Shown here piece after piece: positions 42,421 through 53,300 of a stretch of 64,000 nt of DNA. The number at the start of each line of letters is the position of its first letter. Within the stretch, counting starts at the first letter, position 1. Both the position numbers and the translations under genes were made by a program. The notes beneath the pieces are model-generated. The model saw only the letters and a list, made by a program, of their open reading frames with translations, was not told the DNA's origin and searched no databases. The DNA comes from Diphasiastrum complanatum. Its lineage: Eukaryota; Streptophyta; Lycopodiopsida; Lycopodiales; Lycopodiaceae. The stretch spans positions 12,649,955 to 12,713,954 of the forward strand of contig CM055108.1 of assembly GCA_029204225.1 (NCBI GenBank), written 5' to 3'.

Positions 42421-45400
42421 CTCTACAACTTCAAGCCATAATCACAAGATGAAGATACATATCTTAGAATCCTCTTGGCCATCTTCCAATGATGGATCTT
42501 AGGATCTTGCATAAATTGACTCAATTTGTGCACACAAAAACTTAGATCGAGCCTAATAATGGTAAGCCAAATCAAGGAGCCTACAAGACTCCTAAAAAGT
42601 GTGATGTCCTCAAAGGATATTTCATCACCTTTATTAGAATATTTTACAAATTGCTCCATTGGAGTATCTATGCTCTTAGAATTTTCCATATGGAATTTTT
42701 TCAACATAGAGTGAGCATATCTAGATTGGCATATAAAGACATGATTTTCACAAAAAACAATTTCTAGGCCTAGGATGTAGTGTATCTCTCCTAGATCTTG
42801 CATTTTAAACTCACATCCAAGTGCTAGCTTAGTTTCATCAACTAGCTTGATACAACTTCCACAAAGAATAATGTCATCAACATAAATTAGAAGAATGACA
42901 ATATTGCTATCAACAAACTGTAGATACATGGAAGGATCATAGTCACTAAGAGTAAATCCTAGTGAGATAAGAAAAGAATTAAGTCTTGAATACCATGATC
43001 TTGGTGCTTGCTTGAGTCCATAAAGACTTTTGAAAAGCAAGCACACTTTGGACTCATCCTTGATGAATCCTTGAGGCTGTTCCATATAGATCTCCTCCTC
43101 AAGATAACCATTTAAAAAAGCATTGGATACATCTAATTGGAACACCTTTCACTTAAAGAAACAAGCAAGAGAGATAAGAATTCTTATTGTCACCATCTTT
43201 GCAATGGATACAAAGGTCTCCTCATAATCAAGGCCATGGATTTAAAAACATCCTTTGGCACATAATCTTGCTTTATACTTGTTGATGGTGCCATCATGAT
43301 TGAACTTGATCCGAAATATCCACTTGCAACCAATCACATGCTTTTTGGATGGAGGATCCACAAGCTCCCAAGTATTGTTGGTGATCAATGCATCATACTC
43401 TTGCTTCATGGCATCATACCACTCCTTGGTATTGAGTGCCTTTTGTACATTCTTTGGCTCTTCAATAGAGACATAAAAAACATAATTAGTGGAATCAAGA
43501 TCCACTTGTTTGCCTTTGTTAACATATGAGAGCCTCTTAGGCTCGGATCTATCTCTCATGGATCTTCTTGGTGAGAAAATCCGAGGAGAGTCTTCTTCAA
43601 ATCTCAACCCCATCACATCATGATTGTCTTCAAAATCAATAATTGGTGATGTATCCATAGACTTCTTGATCTCGGCCTCTTCAAAAGATGAGTGTTGATC
43701 TTCATGAAAGACAACATCTCTACTTTTAATAACTTGAGAAGTAGAGAGTATAAAAACTCTATAGGCCTTCTTGGTGGATGAGTATCCAACCATGATCCCT
43801 TTGCATGCACTAGGATCTTCCTTCTTCCTTGTTTCCAAGGTTATATGGACAAAGCATATGCATCCAAAAACTCAACCTTAGGCTTCTTCAAATATAAGAT
43901 TTTATATGGTGACTTTCCTCCAAGATCTATATGTGGGAGCCTATTGCAAAGATAATTTGCACAATTAATGGCTTCTCCCCAAAAATCTTTGGGCAAAGAT
44001 GCCTCAATTCTCATAGATTTTTCACATTCACATAGAGATCTATTCTTTCTCTTGGCCACTCTATTTTGAGATGGAGAGTAGGCACAAGAGAACTCTCTTT
44101 TGATGCCTTCAAGCTCACAAAAATCATGAAATGTATTGGAGATATATTCACCACCTCCATCACTTCTAAGAGCTTTAATCTTGAATGAGAATTGCTTCTC
44201 TACATAAGCTTTGAAAATAAGGAAATGATCAAACACCATAGATTTAGAAGCAAGAAGATATATCCAAGTGAATTTTGCGAAATCAACAATGAAAGTAACC
44301 AAACAAGTGGCTCCTCCCTTGCTTGTAGTTGATGAGAAATGCACATCCTAGTGGATTAACTCCAAAGGATGCTTTCTTTTGATAGAAGATCTTGTAAATG
44401 GCTTTTTGTGAGATTTAGCAATAGCACAAGCCTCACAAGGCTTGATCTTCTTGGAGAATGATTTTGGCAAGCCAATAGCTTTGGCTTCTTTGATGATAGA
44501 GATCATGGATTTGTAGTTGGGATGTCCCAAACTCCTATGCCATAATTCCTCCATAGAGAGCCTTGTTCACAAGAGCAACATTACAAGCATTCACATACTC
44601 ATTTGGATCTAGTTTATAGATGCCTCCAAATCTAGATCCTAATGCAAGTATCTCATCATTCTTCTTGATAGTGCAAGTATCAACATTGAATTTTACATCA
44701 AGGCCATTATCAAGCAATTGGCCAACACTAATAAGATTCTTAGTAAGCTTAGGTACATAAAGAAATTTAGAGAGAGAAAGAACTTTAGAGGATGCAAGCT
44801 TCAAGGAAATGTTCCCTATGCCTTCAATAGGACATTCAAAATCATTTGCAGTGTATATTGATTTCTTGACTCCATCATAAGGTGCAATATAAGAGAAAGA
44901 GTCCTTGGAGCTACACATATGTGAAGAGGCTCCACTATCAATATACCATAGGCCATCCTTCTTGAAAGGAGTATATGAAAAACTAGAGACCATAAGAGAT
45001 CCCTCTCCATCACTTGCAATAGTGTCTTCCTTCTCATTGGAAATGTTGGCTTGCTTGAGTTGATTCTTCTTCTTGAAGCAATTGGTGGCATAATGGCTTT
45101 TCTTGCCACAATAAAAGCACTTGATCTTCTTCTTCGAAGCATTAGAGGAATCATCTTCCTCCTCACCTTTGGATTTGACTTTGTCCTTGCTTGAGGATTG
45201 TTGATGTTGGTTCTTGCTCCTCCCTTTGTGCTTATCCTTGGCAAAGAGAGCTTTGCCATGATTATGAGTGAGAGAAAGCTTGTCCATCCTCAAGAGCTTG
45301 TACTCTTGTCTTGAATCTTCAGAAATTAGCACACTTTGGAGAGCCTCCGAACTTGGTAGCTCCTCCTTAATGGCATAGGATTGGACAAGGTTATCAAATT

Positions 45401-45692
45401 CACTTCTCAATCCATTGAGAATGACTTGGACTAGCTCATTTTGTTTGATGAAATCACCAATACAAGCAAGTTCTCTATGAATATCTTTTACTCTCAAAAC
45501 ATAACTAAATGCACTCTCATCACTCTTTTGGCCACCTTGAAAGATTTGATTCCTAAGAGTGAGAAGCCTAGAGGTTTTCTTAGCCTCATAGATAGTCTTG
45601 AGACAATCCCAAGCTTCTTTGGTTGTTGTACAAGTACCTATCTCCCTCAATATCTCATTAGAGACATTCATCTTAATGTAGTGGAGGGCCAT
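42421..45692 (-). mobile_element. Copia-3 gag-pol, truncated at both ends
   Basis: Minus-strand copia polyprotein: gag from MALHYIKMNVSNEILREIG (N-terminus missing), zinc knuckle CFYCGKKSHYATNC, protease YIDSGASSHMC, pre-integrase ELWHRSLGHPNYKSM with CEACAIAKSHKKPF, and integrase with ALRSDGGGEYISN, where the catalytic Glu motif is changed (NRVAKRKNRS instead of NGVAERKNRT). RT follows in two pieces (KWIFRIKFNHDG; MFQLDVSNAFLNGYLEEE with LLIYVDDIILCG) across a frameshift near 43150-43240. It ends at WKMAKRILRYV at 42423 without RNase H or LTR, abutting the gene at 41435-42330. Confidence 0.88.
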
Positions 45693-45770
45693 CCTCTAAA
45701 AATCTACCTAAAACTACTCCAAAAAGCAAGAAATAGTGAAAATACAGCTATATTAGTTAGTGAAAACCTA

Positions 45771-46050
45771 TCCCCGGCAACAGCGCCACTATAGGGTCGA
45801 TTATCTCATGTAGTATAGCCCTACCGCCTGTCAACAAGGGTTAGATCACTAGATAGGTACCTAACTATGCATAGATACTACTTTTAGATAGTTCTCTACT
45901 TTCTCCCTTAACTCTACTCACCACTAACACTACCCATCATTAACTTCACTCCACTACACTAGCATTCATCATGGCTGAGGGTGAAAGAGAAGCGAAGAAG
46001 ATAAGAAGAAGAGAGGGGAAGAGGGTGCGAGAGAGTGAGAGAGATGAGAT
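45771..46050 (-). repeat. Orphan Gypsy primer site and adjoining LTR end
   Basis: TGGCGCTGTTGCCGGGGA (45771-45788, minus) is the tRNA-Asp-type primer site of plant Gypsy elements. The sequence above it (to about 46050, with a CT-rich tract at 45970-46050) should be the end of its LTR. About 75 bp beyond the primer site the sequence becomes Copia-3 gag, so only the 5' tip of this Gypsy remains. Confidence 0.55.
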
Positions 46051-46239
46051 GGAGGTTAGCTCAAATGCTCAATATCATTGCTTATGGAGAAACCTTTACT
46101 AGCATAACCAAAAAGCATGAAAAATGGAATTAACAAATCCACAACAATAGCATAAGCAAGAGTGATTAGCAATTGAGGATGTGTAATAAAGTTTATTTTT
46201 AAACAAACTGGATTACACACACCCTCATCAGACGTATAA

Positions 46240-46783
46240 GGACAACACATATAAGCTCCAATGATCATTGCAATCTAAAAACAATAAATTTATGAGAATG
46301 AATGTGAAATCAAAATTCATATGAAAAATTCAACTTAATAAAATCTGAAAAAAAAACACTTACTTTATTATGTATGGGAGCACAAGAATTAGAGTCCCCG
46401 GTCTGATGTATTGGAGCATATCATTGTGTAGAATTTTGAAATCAGAAAAATCAAATGCAGCCATGAATTGAAGGGGAAACAATGCTACATCTATGAACAA
46501 TGGGGTATGGAAAAACCCAATCCAGTATTGAATTGCCCCACCTCCTATATTGTCACCTAGCATTTTATCCCTACTTTCTAATTCACTTGTATCTAATTTA
46601 GAAAGGGGAAGACCAACGTTGGTCTTTGGCACCTCAAAACTATATCGAGGACCTAAAGCTTTAAGATATGTGTTTAACAATTGGTCATACTGTATATATT
46701 GAGGAGTATTTACAAAGGCAAGTGTAGGGGGTGACGAAAGTAATACAGATAAACCACAAAAATAATTGTCATTCAAAATTGAT
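46240..46783 (-). pseudogene. Ulp1-like protease part, copy B
   Basis: Resumes on the other side of the solo LTR in the same frame: NDNYFCGLSVLLSSPP, then KMLGDNIGGGAIQYWIGFF and TLILVLPYI. Exon 1 ends at 46364 before a strong donor (AA, then GTAAGTG). An 89-bp intron ends in TTTATTGTTTTTAG (acceptor at 46275). The next exon contains CNDHWSLYVLSLY, the Ulp1 catalytic His-Trp, but one base out of frame with exon 1. The catalytic Cys region was not found. Compared with copy A, the intron sits at the same place and phase (after LPYIIK versus IIPYCSK). Confidence 0.6.
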
Positions 46784-47533
46784 TGTAGTGGGTTTATTTC
46801 CTTGCCCAACCTGAATCCAAGAACTAGTCAATCTAGCATCAAAGAGACGAAGTTAGATGTCACGTGAAGGTTTATTCCCATGAGAGCAATAATATAGTTC
46901 ATATTTCAACATGAATGAAAGATCCACATCTAATTATAACATCGATTAACCCTAACCATTAACACTACAATCATTAACACTACACATCCACAACAAAGAT
47001 AGCTTACTTTTTTTCTCTCTCCCTTTCTCTCTCATAAAAAGTATAATAACATACAATCCCAATAACATTCAGATCCAACAATTAGCAAAAGCCAAAGAAA
47101 GCATGAGAGATGGAGGAAAAGTGATAGAGAGCAAGGACATTCATCAATCCATTCCTGAAGAGAACCAATCTGCTTTATTGAAATGAGGAAATGAACTTTT
47201 GTAGGAACTCGAGTTGGTCCCTTTTTATAGTAGAGAGGAGGACCTTGGCCTTTGAAGCCTATTGGTCCATTTTTGCCTCCCTAATTATTCAAATTTAAAA
47301 TAGAGTGAGAACCATCCAAATTGGAGGGAAACCCAACTTTATTCACTAACTTAACATTTAGGCCCTGTGACATTAAAAGTCCCGCAAAAAGATAGAAATG
47401 TCCTTTCATTGACTTTCTAATTAATCAAATCTCTATGTGATCATCAGGTTGGACTTACACACGCATGGTGCCAAATTCCTCTCACTTATCAACTAGGGTT
47501 AGGGTTGCCTTGGGATCTACAAACCCTTCAACA
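46784..47533 (-). mobile_element. Solo L1 LTR inserted in copy B
   Basis: A complete TGTTGAAGGG...CCCACTACA LTR of the L1 family (750 bp), flanked by TTGAT on both sides (46779-46783 and 47534-47538), a perfect 5-bp target duplication. Removing it with one TTGAT restores an open frame through VKVESILNDNY. Solo LTRs arise by recombination between the two LTRs of an inserted element. Confidence 0.93.
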
Positions 47534-47930
47534 TTGATTCTACCTTTACATTTACAAAATCATCTAGATCATTTCCTAGAACAAGAGGTAGGGAGCTAAT
47601 ATTTATGGGGGTAGGAGGAGACTAAGATTTTAAAGGAGGAGGAGATTTATTAGGAGAGGAAGATTTAGCAAGAGAAGATAAAAATGGAGTTTTGGGAGGA
47701 GAAGAAGGAGACTTAGGAGGAGATTGCCTACTAGATAGAATCTCATCCAGAGGAGATGGCTTTGAAAAATCCCTCATTTTATTAGGAGGGTCATGAGACC
47801 TCCTCTTCTTTGAAACACTCCCACTTTGTATAAGAAAAACAAGCTGAGATGGTTGAGATTGCTTTCGTTTTCTCCTCTCTGAATCTTGTTTTGGAGGAGA
47901 GGAATGAGCATGTCTAAAGTACTATACAAA
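47534..47930 (-). pseudogene. Pro/Ser-rich linker between the H3-like and Ulp1-like parts, copy B
   Basis: In frame with both flanking domains. It is basic at first (ERRKRKQSQPSQ; SKKRRSHDPPNK, possible nuclear-localisation signals), then repetitive Pro/Ser (SRQSPPKSPSSPPKTPF), then acidic (LGNDLDDFVNVKVES). One TAG at 47622-47624. It is longer than the copy A linker but of the same character. Confidence 0.6.
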
Positions 47931-48320
47931 TTTGTCATATGTGTCCCATAGCCTGAACACAATGTTGAAATCCTTGGGCATGATGGTCACGCTCTTGGCA
48001 TGGACAGGTGCAACAACAGTTTCTGAAAAAAATTTCACTTGGAAATCCTCATATGTAGTGTGCAGCGCCTCTATTGCCGTTACAATCCATCTCACATCTA
48101 TAAATAGACTTCTTGTAACCTGTCTGATGGATCTCTGTATGTGAGCTTTCGGAATCAGAAGATTATTGGTCTTCTATAACTTTCGAATATCCTTGAGCCA
48201 GGGTGGGTCTCTTCTTCTGCCCCTTGGCCTAGGAGGAGGTGGTGGTGGACGAGGCGGTGGTGGTGCATTTCCCTGTGATTGGGATTCCACCAGGGTGGAC
48301 TCGTAGTTAGAATTAAAGTA
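47931..48320 (-). pseudogene. CENH3-like histone H3 domain, copy B
   Basis: Pro-rich tail (APPPPRPPPPPPRPRGRRR), then LKDIRKL*KTNNLLIPKAHI, which aligns with CENH3 KEIRxFQKQTNLLIPAASF. The TAG (48174-48176) falls exactly on the Gln of the H3 motif RKYQKST. Next are the loop-1 Trp (IDVRW), alpha2 (EALHTTYEDFQVKFF), a degenerate SETVVAPVHAKSVTIMPKD, and FRLWDTYDKFV, then TAG (47931-47933) in frame with the linker. The true N-terminus is cut off by the Copia-4 insertion at about 48327. Confidence 0.7.
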
Positions 48321-48327
48321 GAATCAT

Positions 48328-48568
48328 TGTGTTACTGTACTGTGGGTCCTGTCCGTGGATAAGGATCAGTTGGCCTCGCCACGAGGCAAGTCAATGGGAC
48401 ACGCATCCCGCCAATGGCAACCTGGGTCATGCATGGGTTGCCTGAGTGAACAACTATATATACAGTGTAATTTCATTTTGAGAAATACAGTTGCTATGTG
48501 AGCTTGCGGTGGAGAGTGTTTTCTGTCTGTGTTACTGTGTAGCATGATATGTGTTCCTGTGCAAAGCA
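48328..48568 (+). repeat. Copia-4 5' LTR
   Basis: About 241 bp from TGTGTTACTGTACTG to GCAAAGCA. Ends ten bases before the primer site. The exact start could be 48328 or 48330. Confidence 0.75.
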
Positions 48569-48578
48569 GATTCTAAGT

Positions 48579-48590
48579 TGGTATCAGAGC
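48579..48590 (+). other. Primer binding site of Copia-4
   Basis: TGGTATCAGAGC, complementary to the 3' end of initiator Met-tRNA. Confidence 0.85.
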
Positions 48591-49903
48591 CGTACAAGGA
48601 GTGTACACAGTACAACATCGCCATTGAAGAGAGCTTCAGGAGAACTGTCTTCTGAGAGTTCAGGGTTTACGGCAGGTTGAAGACAGAAAGAGAAGCTTTG
48701 GTGCACGATTTCTAGTTTATAGAGGCTTGTCAAGCTCAACAGAGGGATTATTAGCCTGTGCATAGCATCAGATAGGAAAAAATCTGGTGAAAAATTGACA
48801 ATTTTGAAGCCAATTGAAAATTGAAACCAGGTTTGGGGTAACGATTTTGTTTATACATAACTAGTGATTTCTTTGCTGTTTGTGCACCGTTTTGGATGTC
48901 GTAAGGACAGGAAGGAAGCTAATCACATTGTCAACCAACCTTGGAGAGATTCTGAGGTTTATGTCAGAGATTTGTCTCCAGACAGATAACCTAGCAGATT
49001 TGCGGTAAAAGGTGAAAAAAGCCACTTTGTCAAGTTGAGCTAAAATCACGGTTTCTCCACGGAATTTCTTGAGTGAATACTCTACAAACTTGGTATCAGT
49101 AGGGCGACCCTGCTCCAGGCCTCAGATTGTGTTCAAATCGATCCATAGACGAGTTAGATCAAGCAAAAACGAGTGTGAGGAGACGCGGTCGTAGACAAGG
49201 AGGTCACAGACTATTCACGCGTAGAACCAGGGTGAAACCATAGCGTTTCAGAGTGGGTAGCGCTTACAAGACTCTCCATTAGTGCACAAGAGTGCTCAGT
49301 TTCATTGGATAGAGAAGCTACAAGATCTACGGCTCAGTTCGTGCTATCCAGAAGGAATATCCATGGTTGGATTAGAATCAACCATTGGATGGAGTCTGAA
49401 GGGTTGTTGAAGAGGGCCCTAAAGAAGTGAAGTGCATTTTGGCCTTCAACTTCATTAAAAATTTTCATATTGAAATTGGAGTTGGGTCCCTTCACAAGTG
49501 AAGAGTGAAGTTTCTTCAAGGTGAAGAAACAGTTCAAAAACTAGAAAAGTCCCTATTTTTGGGTCCTTTGCCCGTTTTAACCAAAACGAAAGGCTATAAC
49601 CTCCAAAGGAAGGGCACCTGGACTGTACCTACAAGTACGGTACAACAAAACAGAGTGATTGCAGTAGAGAAAGTGTTCGGAGTGCGTCAGAAGTAATTTC
49701 ACCATTCCACTGGGCACGTTGTTGGGAGTTGACAATTGAGTGCATTTCAGAAGGCGACGCTGATTTGGCTTTCAAATCGGTGGAAAAGCGGCGAGTGGCC
49801 TGGTAAGGGAAAAAGTGCAAGTCATTATTTTCGACTTCTGACATCATTGTTGGCCTCGACATATTGTTTTTAGCCTACGACAGAAGTTTCAAGCAGTTTT
49901 GCG

Positions 49904-52220
49904 ATGGCAAACATGGGAGAGTCCATTTTGAGTGAAAGTAGCAAATTGGACGGGATTTCCAACTATGCAGTGTGGAAATTCAAAATGAAAAACATACTGA
50001 TGGAGAAAGATGTGTGGGAAGTCATCACAGGTGATGAGAGAAGGCCGCCAAATGAAGTAGATATCAAAGTGTTCAACAAAAAGATGAGGAAAGCTTTGAC
50101 CTTCATTAACTTGTCAGTGAAGGATCACATTATTACCCACATTTGTGATGCTGTTACACCTAGACAGGCATGGGATGTGCTAAAGAAGCAGTTCGAGATG
50201 TCAAATCCGTCAAGAATCATGTTTCTGATGTCAAAGTTGAACAGTGCACGCATGGAACAAGAAGAGCACATTCAAACGTATATGACCAGAATCAAGACAA
50301 TGAGAAATGAACTGCATTCTATTGGTGAGCGCATATGTGATGTGGAGCTAGTGCACAATGCATTGTGTAGCATTACAGAACCCTATCAGATGTTTGTGAG
50401 CGGAATAGCATCAAGAGAAAGATTGCCAACCTTTGACGAGCTCACAGGAATCTTGATGCAAGAAGAGCAACGGCAAGAAATGGTGAAAGCTAGACGTCAA
50501 AATACTGACGATCAGGCACTTGCGACATGCCAAAAACAAGGCAAGAGCAAGGGCAAGAAGAAGTCTAAGCAGCAATTTGCCAAGTCTCATGAGCACAAGG
50601 GATCTTCCAGTAAAACTAAAAAGAAAGACAAGTGCTTCCATTGTGGTGAAAAGGGCCAATGGAAGAGTGAATGTCGCAAATTCCTGGTGGAACAAGACAA
50701 GGGAAAACCAAAACACGCAGGTAACCTTGTCGATGAGGGTGAGATTGAAGACTCTAGCATCTTCATATCTGCATTATCATCTAATCAAGATGATCAAGCA
50801 TGGTATATTGACTTGGGAGCCACAAGACACATGACAGGTAACAAGAATTGGTTCAGTAGTTTGAAAGTGTTGGATAATGGAACATCTATTTCACAAGCAA
50901 ATGGTGAGGTGTGCAAGATCAAGGGGATAGGCATCGTTTCAATCCAACTACTTGATGGCAAAAGCAGGATGATCACGAAGGTACTTTATGTACCAGGTTT
51001 GAAGAAAAATCTACTTTCTGTTGGAGTCATCACTAATCAAAAGCTGAAAGTAGAATTCGCCCATGATCATTGCTTTGTGAAGGATGTGAACCAAAAGTTC
51101 AAAGTTATTGCAAATGGAGTAAGAGAGCCCAAGTACAGGTTGAATGCTACAATTAAGGGGCAACATGGACTTGTATCGTCCATTCCATTGCAAACTGAGT
51201 TGTGGCATAAGAGGCTTGGTCACTTAAACTTGGGAAGCCTCAGTTTGATGAGAAAATTGGAGATGGTAACAAGATTGCCTACTATAGAAGATCACTTGAA
51301 ATTGATGTGCGAATCTTGTGTATATGGGAAGTAGCATCGAGAGAAGTTCAATGAAGGGGGTGTTTCAAGAGCAAAGAACATCCTGGATTTAATCCACACA
51401 AATTTATGCAGGCCTATGAGGACCATGTCCTTAGGTAAAGCCTTCTATTTCATGACCTTTATTGATGATGTGTCACGTAAGACGTGGATCTACTCTTTGA
51501 AGAAGAAATAAGATGCATTTGATAACTTCAAGAGCTTCAAAGCATTGGTCGAAAATCAGACAAGTAGGAAGTTCAAAGTCCTAAGATCAGATATTGGATG
51601 TGAGTACAAGTCTAATGACTTCAATGATCTTTGTGATTAATGTGGGATTAAAAGACGATTTATGCAAGCTCATACTCCTGATCTCAATGGTGTAGCTGAG
51701 AATCGTACGATTGTGGAAAGTGCCAGATCTATGCTAGCTGAGATGAAACTACCAAAAGATTTTTGGTCAGAAGCATGTAGCACGACAATCTATTTTCAAA
51801 ATAAAAGTCCTACCATTGCCATACCAAAGATAACACCTGAGGAAGCATTCACAAAAAAGAAGCCAAAGGTGAACCACTTGCGAATATTTGGATGTAAGGC
51901 CATTGTACACGTTCCTAAGGAAGAGAGACGTAAACTTGATGTAAAAGCTATCAAGTGCATATTCCTAGGATATGATGATCGTGTGAAGGGCTATAGATGT
52001 TTTGATCCAGTGGAAAACAAAACCCATATACGCCGTGATGTTATCTTTGATGAATCCAAGATGTGTGAAGACGAGGATGCTGAGAAGATAGACACATCCA
52101 GTGGGAAAAATGGTATAGTGAGGATACCACCTGATGATGATCCATTCATTGACCTTTGGGTCAATCACAAAGAGGAGTGTGGCATCACACCAGCAGCATC
52201 TTGCCACCGGTCATGCTATC
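49904..52220 (+). pseudogene. Copia-4 gag and start of pol
   Basis: The ATG at 49904 begins an uninterrupted 476-codon frame: gag (LDGISNYAVWKFKMKN), zinc knuckle CFHCGEKGQWKSEC (the zinc-binding His replaced by Gln), protease YIDLGATRHMTG (active-site DSG changed to DLG) and pre-integrase LWHKRLGHLNLGSL. A TAG at 51331 follows CVYGK. The integrase then shows IHTNLCRP (catalytic Asp of HTDLxGP changed to Asn), LRSDIGCEYKS and NGVAENRTIVE. Further stops lie near 51510 and 51640. The linker (RRDVIFDESKM) runs to about 52220, where the Gypsy-2 LTR starts. Several independent catalytic losses show it is dead. Confidence 0.9.
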
Positions 52221-52577
52221 AAGCATATACTAGTCAGAACCCAATAGGTATACTTATACCCTACAAGGCCCATGCACCACTAGTGAGAGCCCAATAGGTA
52301 TACTTATACCCTCCAAGGCCCATGAACCACTAGTAGTGCACCGTGACACCTCACTGGACACCTCTGCAGCCTATCTGGGCCACGTCATCCGATTTTCCAA
52401 TGACTCACTGATGACCCATACAAATCCACCATCAAGTGTTTTAGGTCTACAACCATTAATTATGACCATGTACATATAAGGGTCCCAATTCTCTTATAGT
52501 CACGATTAACTTGCAGATTGTTTGTCTACCGGTCCCTAGCGTGGACACACTACCTGAGACCAGTCATGGGCATGACA
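52221..52577 (-). repeat. Gypsy-2 3' LTR, truncated
   Basis: Begins (minus) TGTCATGCCCATGAC right after the polypurine tract. It contains two tandem ~57-bp units (52221-52336), each with a GGGTATAAGTATACC promoter-like core. The far end is lost where Copia-4 begins. Confidence 0.75.
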
Positions 52578-52594
52578 TTCTTCCCCCCTTATTC
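52578..52594 (-). other. Polypurine tract of Gypsy-2
   Basis: GAATAAGGGGGGAAGAA directly before the LTR start. Confidence 0.8.
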
Positions 52595-52639
52595 AAGTTC
52601 TGTCCTCAAAAATTAAAACTGGAAAAGTTCCTCCTTAAG

Positions 52640-53300
52640 CTTCCTTTTTGTTATCAGGAATTGTCATCGTCCGTATATCCCTTCCATCGAACCAGATGCT
52701 TGGTAACTATATGATTTTTCAATCGTTTAGTTCTTGTTTCCAAGATGTTTCCGGGTTCAAGTGGACACACCCAATGATTCATCCAACGGGTCTAATCGAT
52801 CTCCAGATCCAAAATACTCTCCTTTACGTAGACTCTTCTAGAGATGGCTTACATGAAATATGGGATGCACTTGCGATCCTTCTGGGAGTTCCAATTGGTA
52901 GGTTAAGGATCTGATCTTTTTCAAGATCTTAAATGGTCCTCTATATCTAGGGGACGACTTATAATGCTTGCCGGTATGCATTACACTCGAATCTATCAGG
53001 ATTCTCGAATATGCCCAATCCCCCACTTGGAATTCTCTCGGTGATCTTTTCAGACTTGCATAACATCGGTCCCCATCCTGGGTACACTAGACATTCTCTT
53101 GTGCAATCCATAGCAACATCCTACATATCATGTAGGAAATCCGCTACTTTTTGAAACTTGAACACTCGAGTCTCTATCACAATGGGTGATATAGGTTCAA
53201 AACTACATGTAGGCACTCGTGGGCTATATTTGGTAGCCAAATGTTTCCTATAACCATCAAGGTGACTACCTCTCTGAGGAGATTGCTATGAAAATATGAA
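52640..53300 (-). pseudogene. Gypsy-2 integrase C-terminus and chromodomain-like end
   Basis: Minus frames read [57 protein letters not shown] (the GPF/Y module of Ty3/gypsy integrases) and, after stops, PLEPGNILETRTKRL with KHLVRWKGYTDDD, a chromodomain-type tail. Such tails guide insertion into chromatin with specific marks. The upstream catalytic core was not found. Confidence 0.85.

Larger units (their letters stand above)
48328..52220 (+). mobile_element. Copia-4 LTR retrotransposon, 3'-truncated
   Basis: 5' LTR, Met-tRNA primer site, a leader of about 1.3 kb and gag-pol up to the integrase-RT linker, where it joins the Gypsy-2 LTR. RT, RNase H and the 3' LTR are absent from the window. 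It interrupts the CENH3-like copy B gene. Confidence 0.85.

Noticed and set aside
46056-46268. 70-codon frame MIIGAYMCCPY... as a separate gene
   Set aside because: It is a shifted reading of the exon whose other frame gives the Ulp1-like NDHWSL motif; its opening is incidental.
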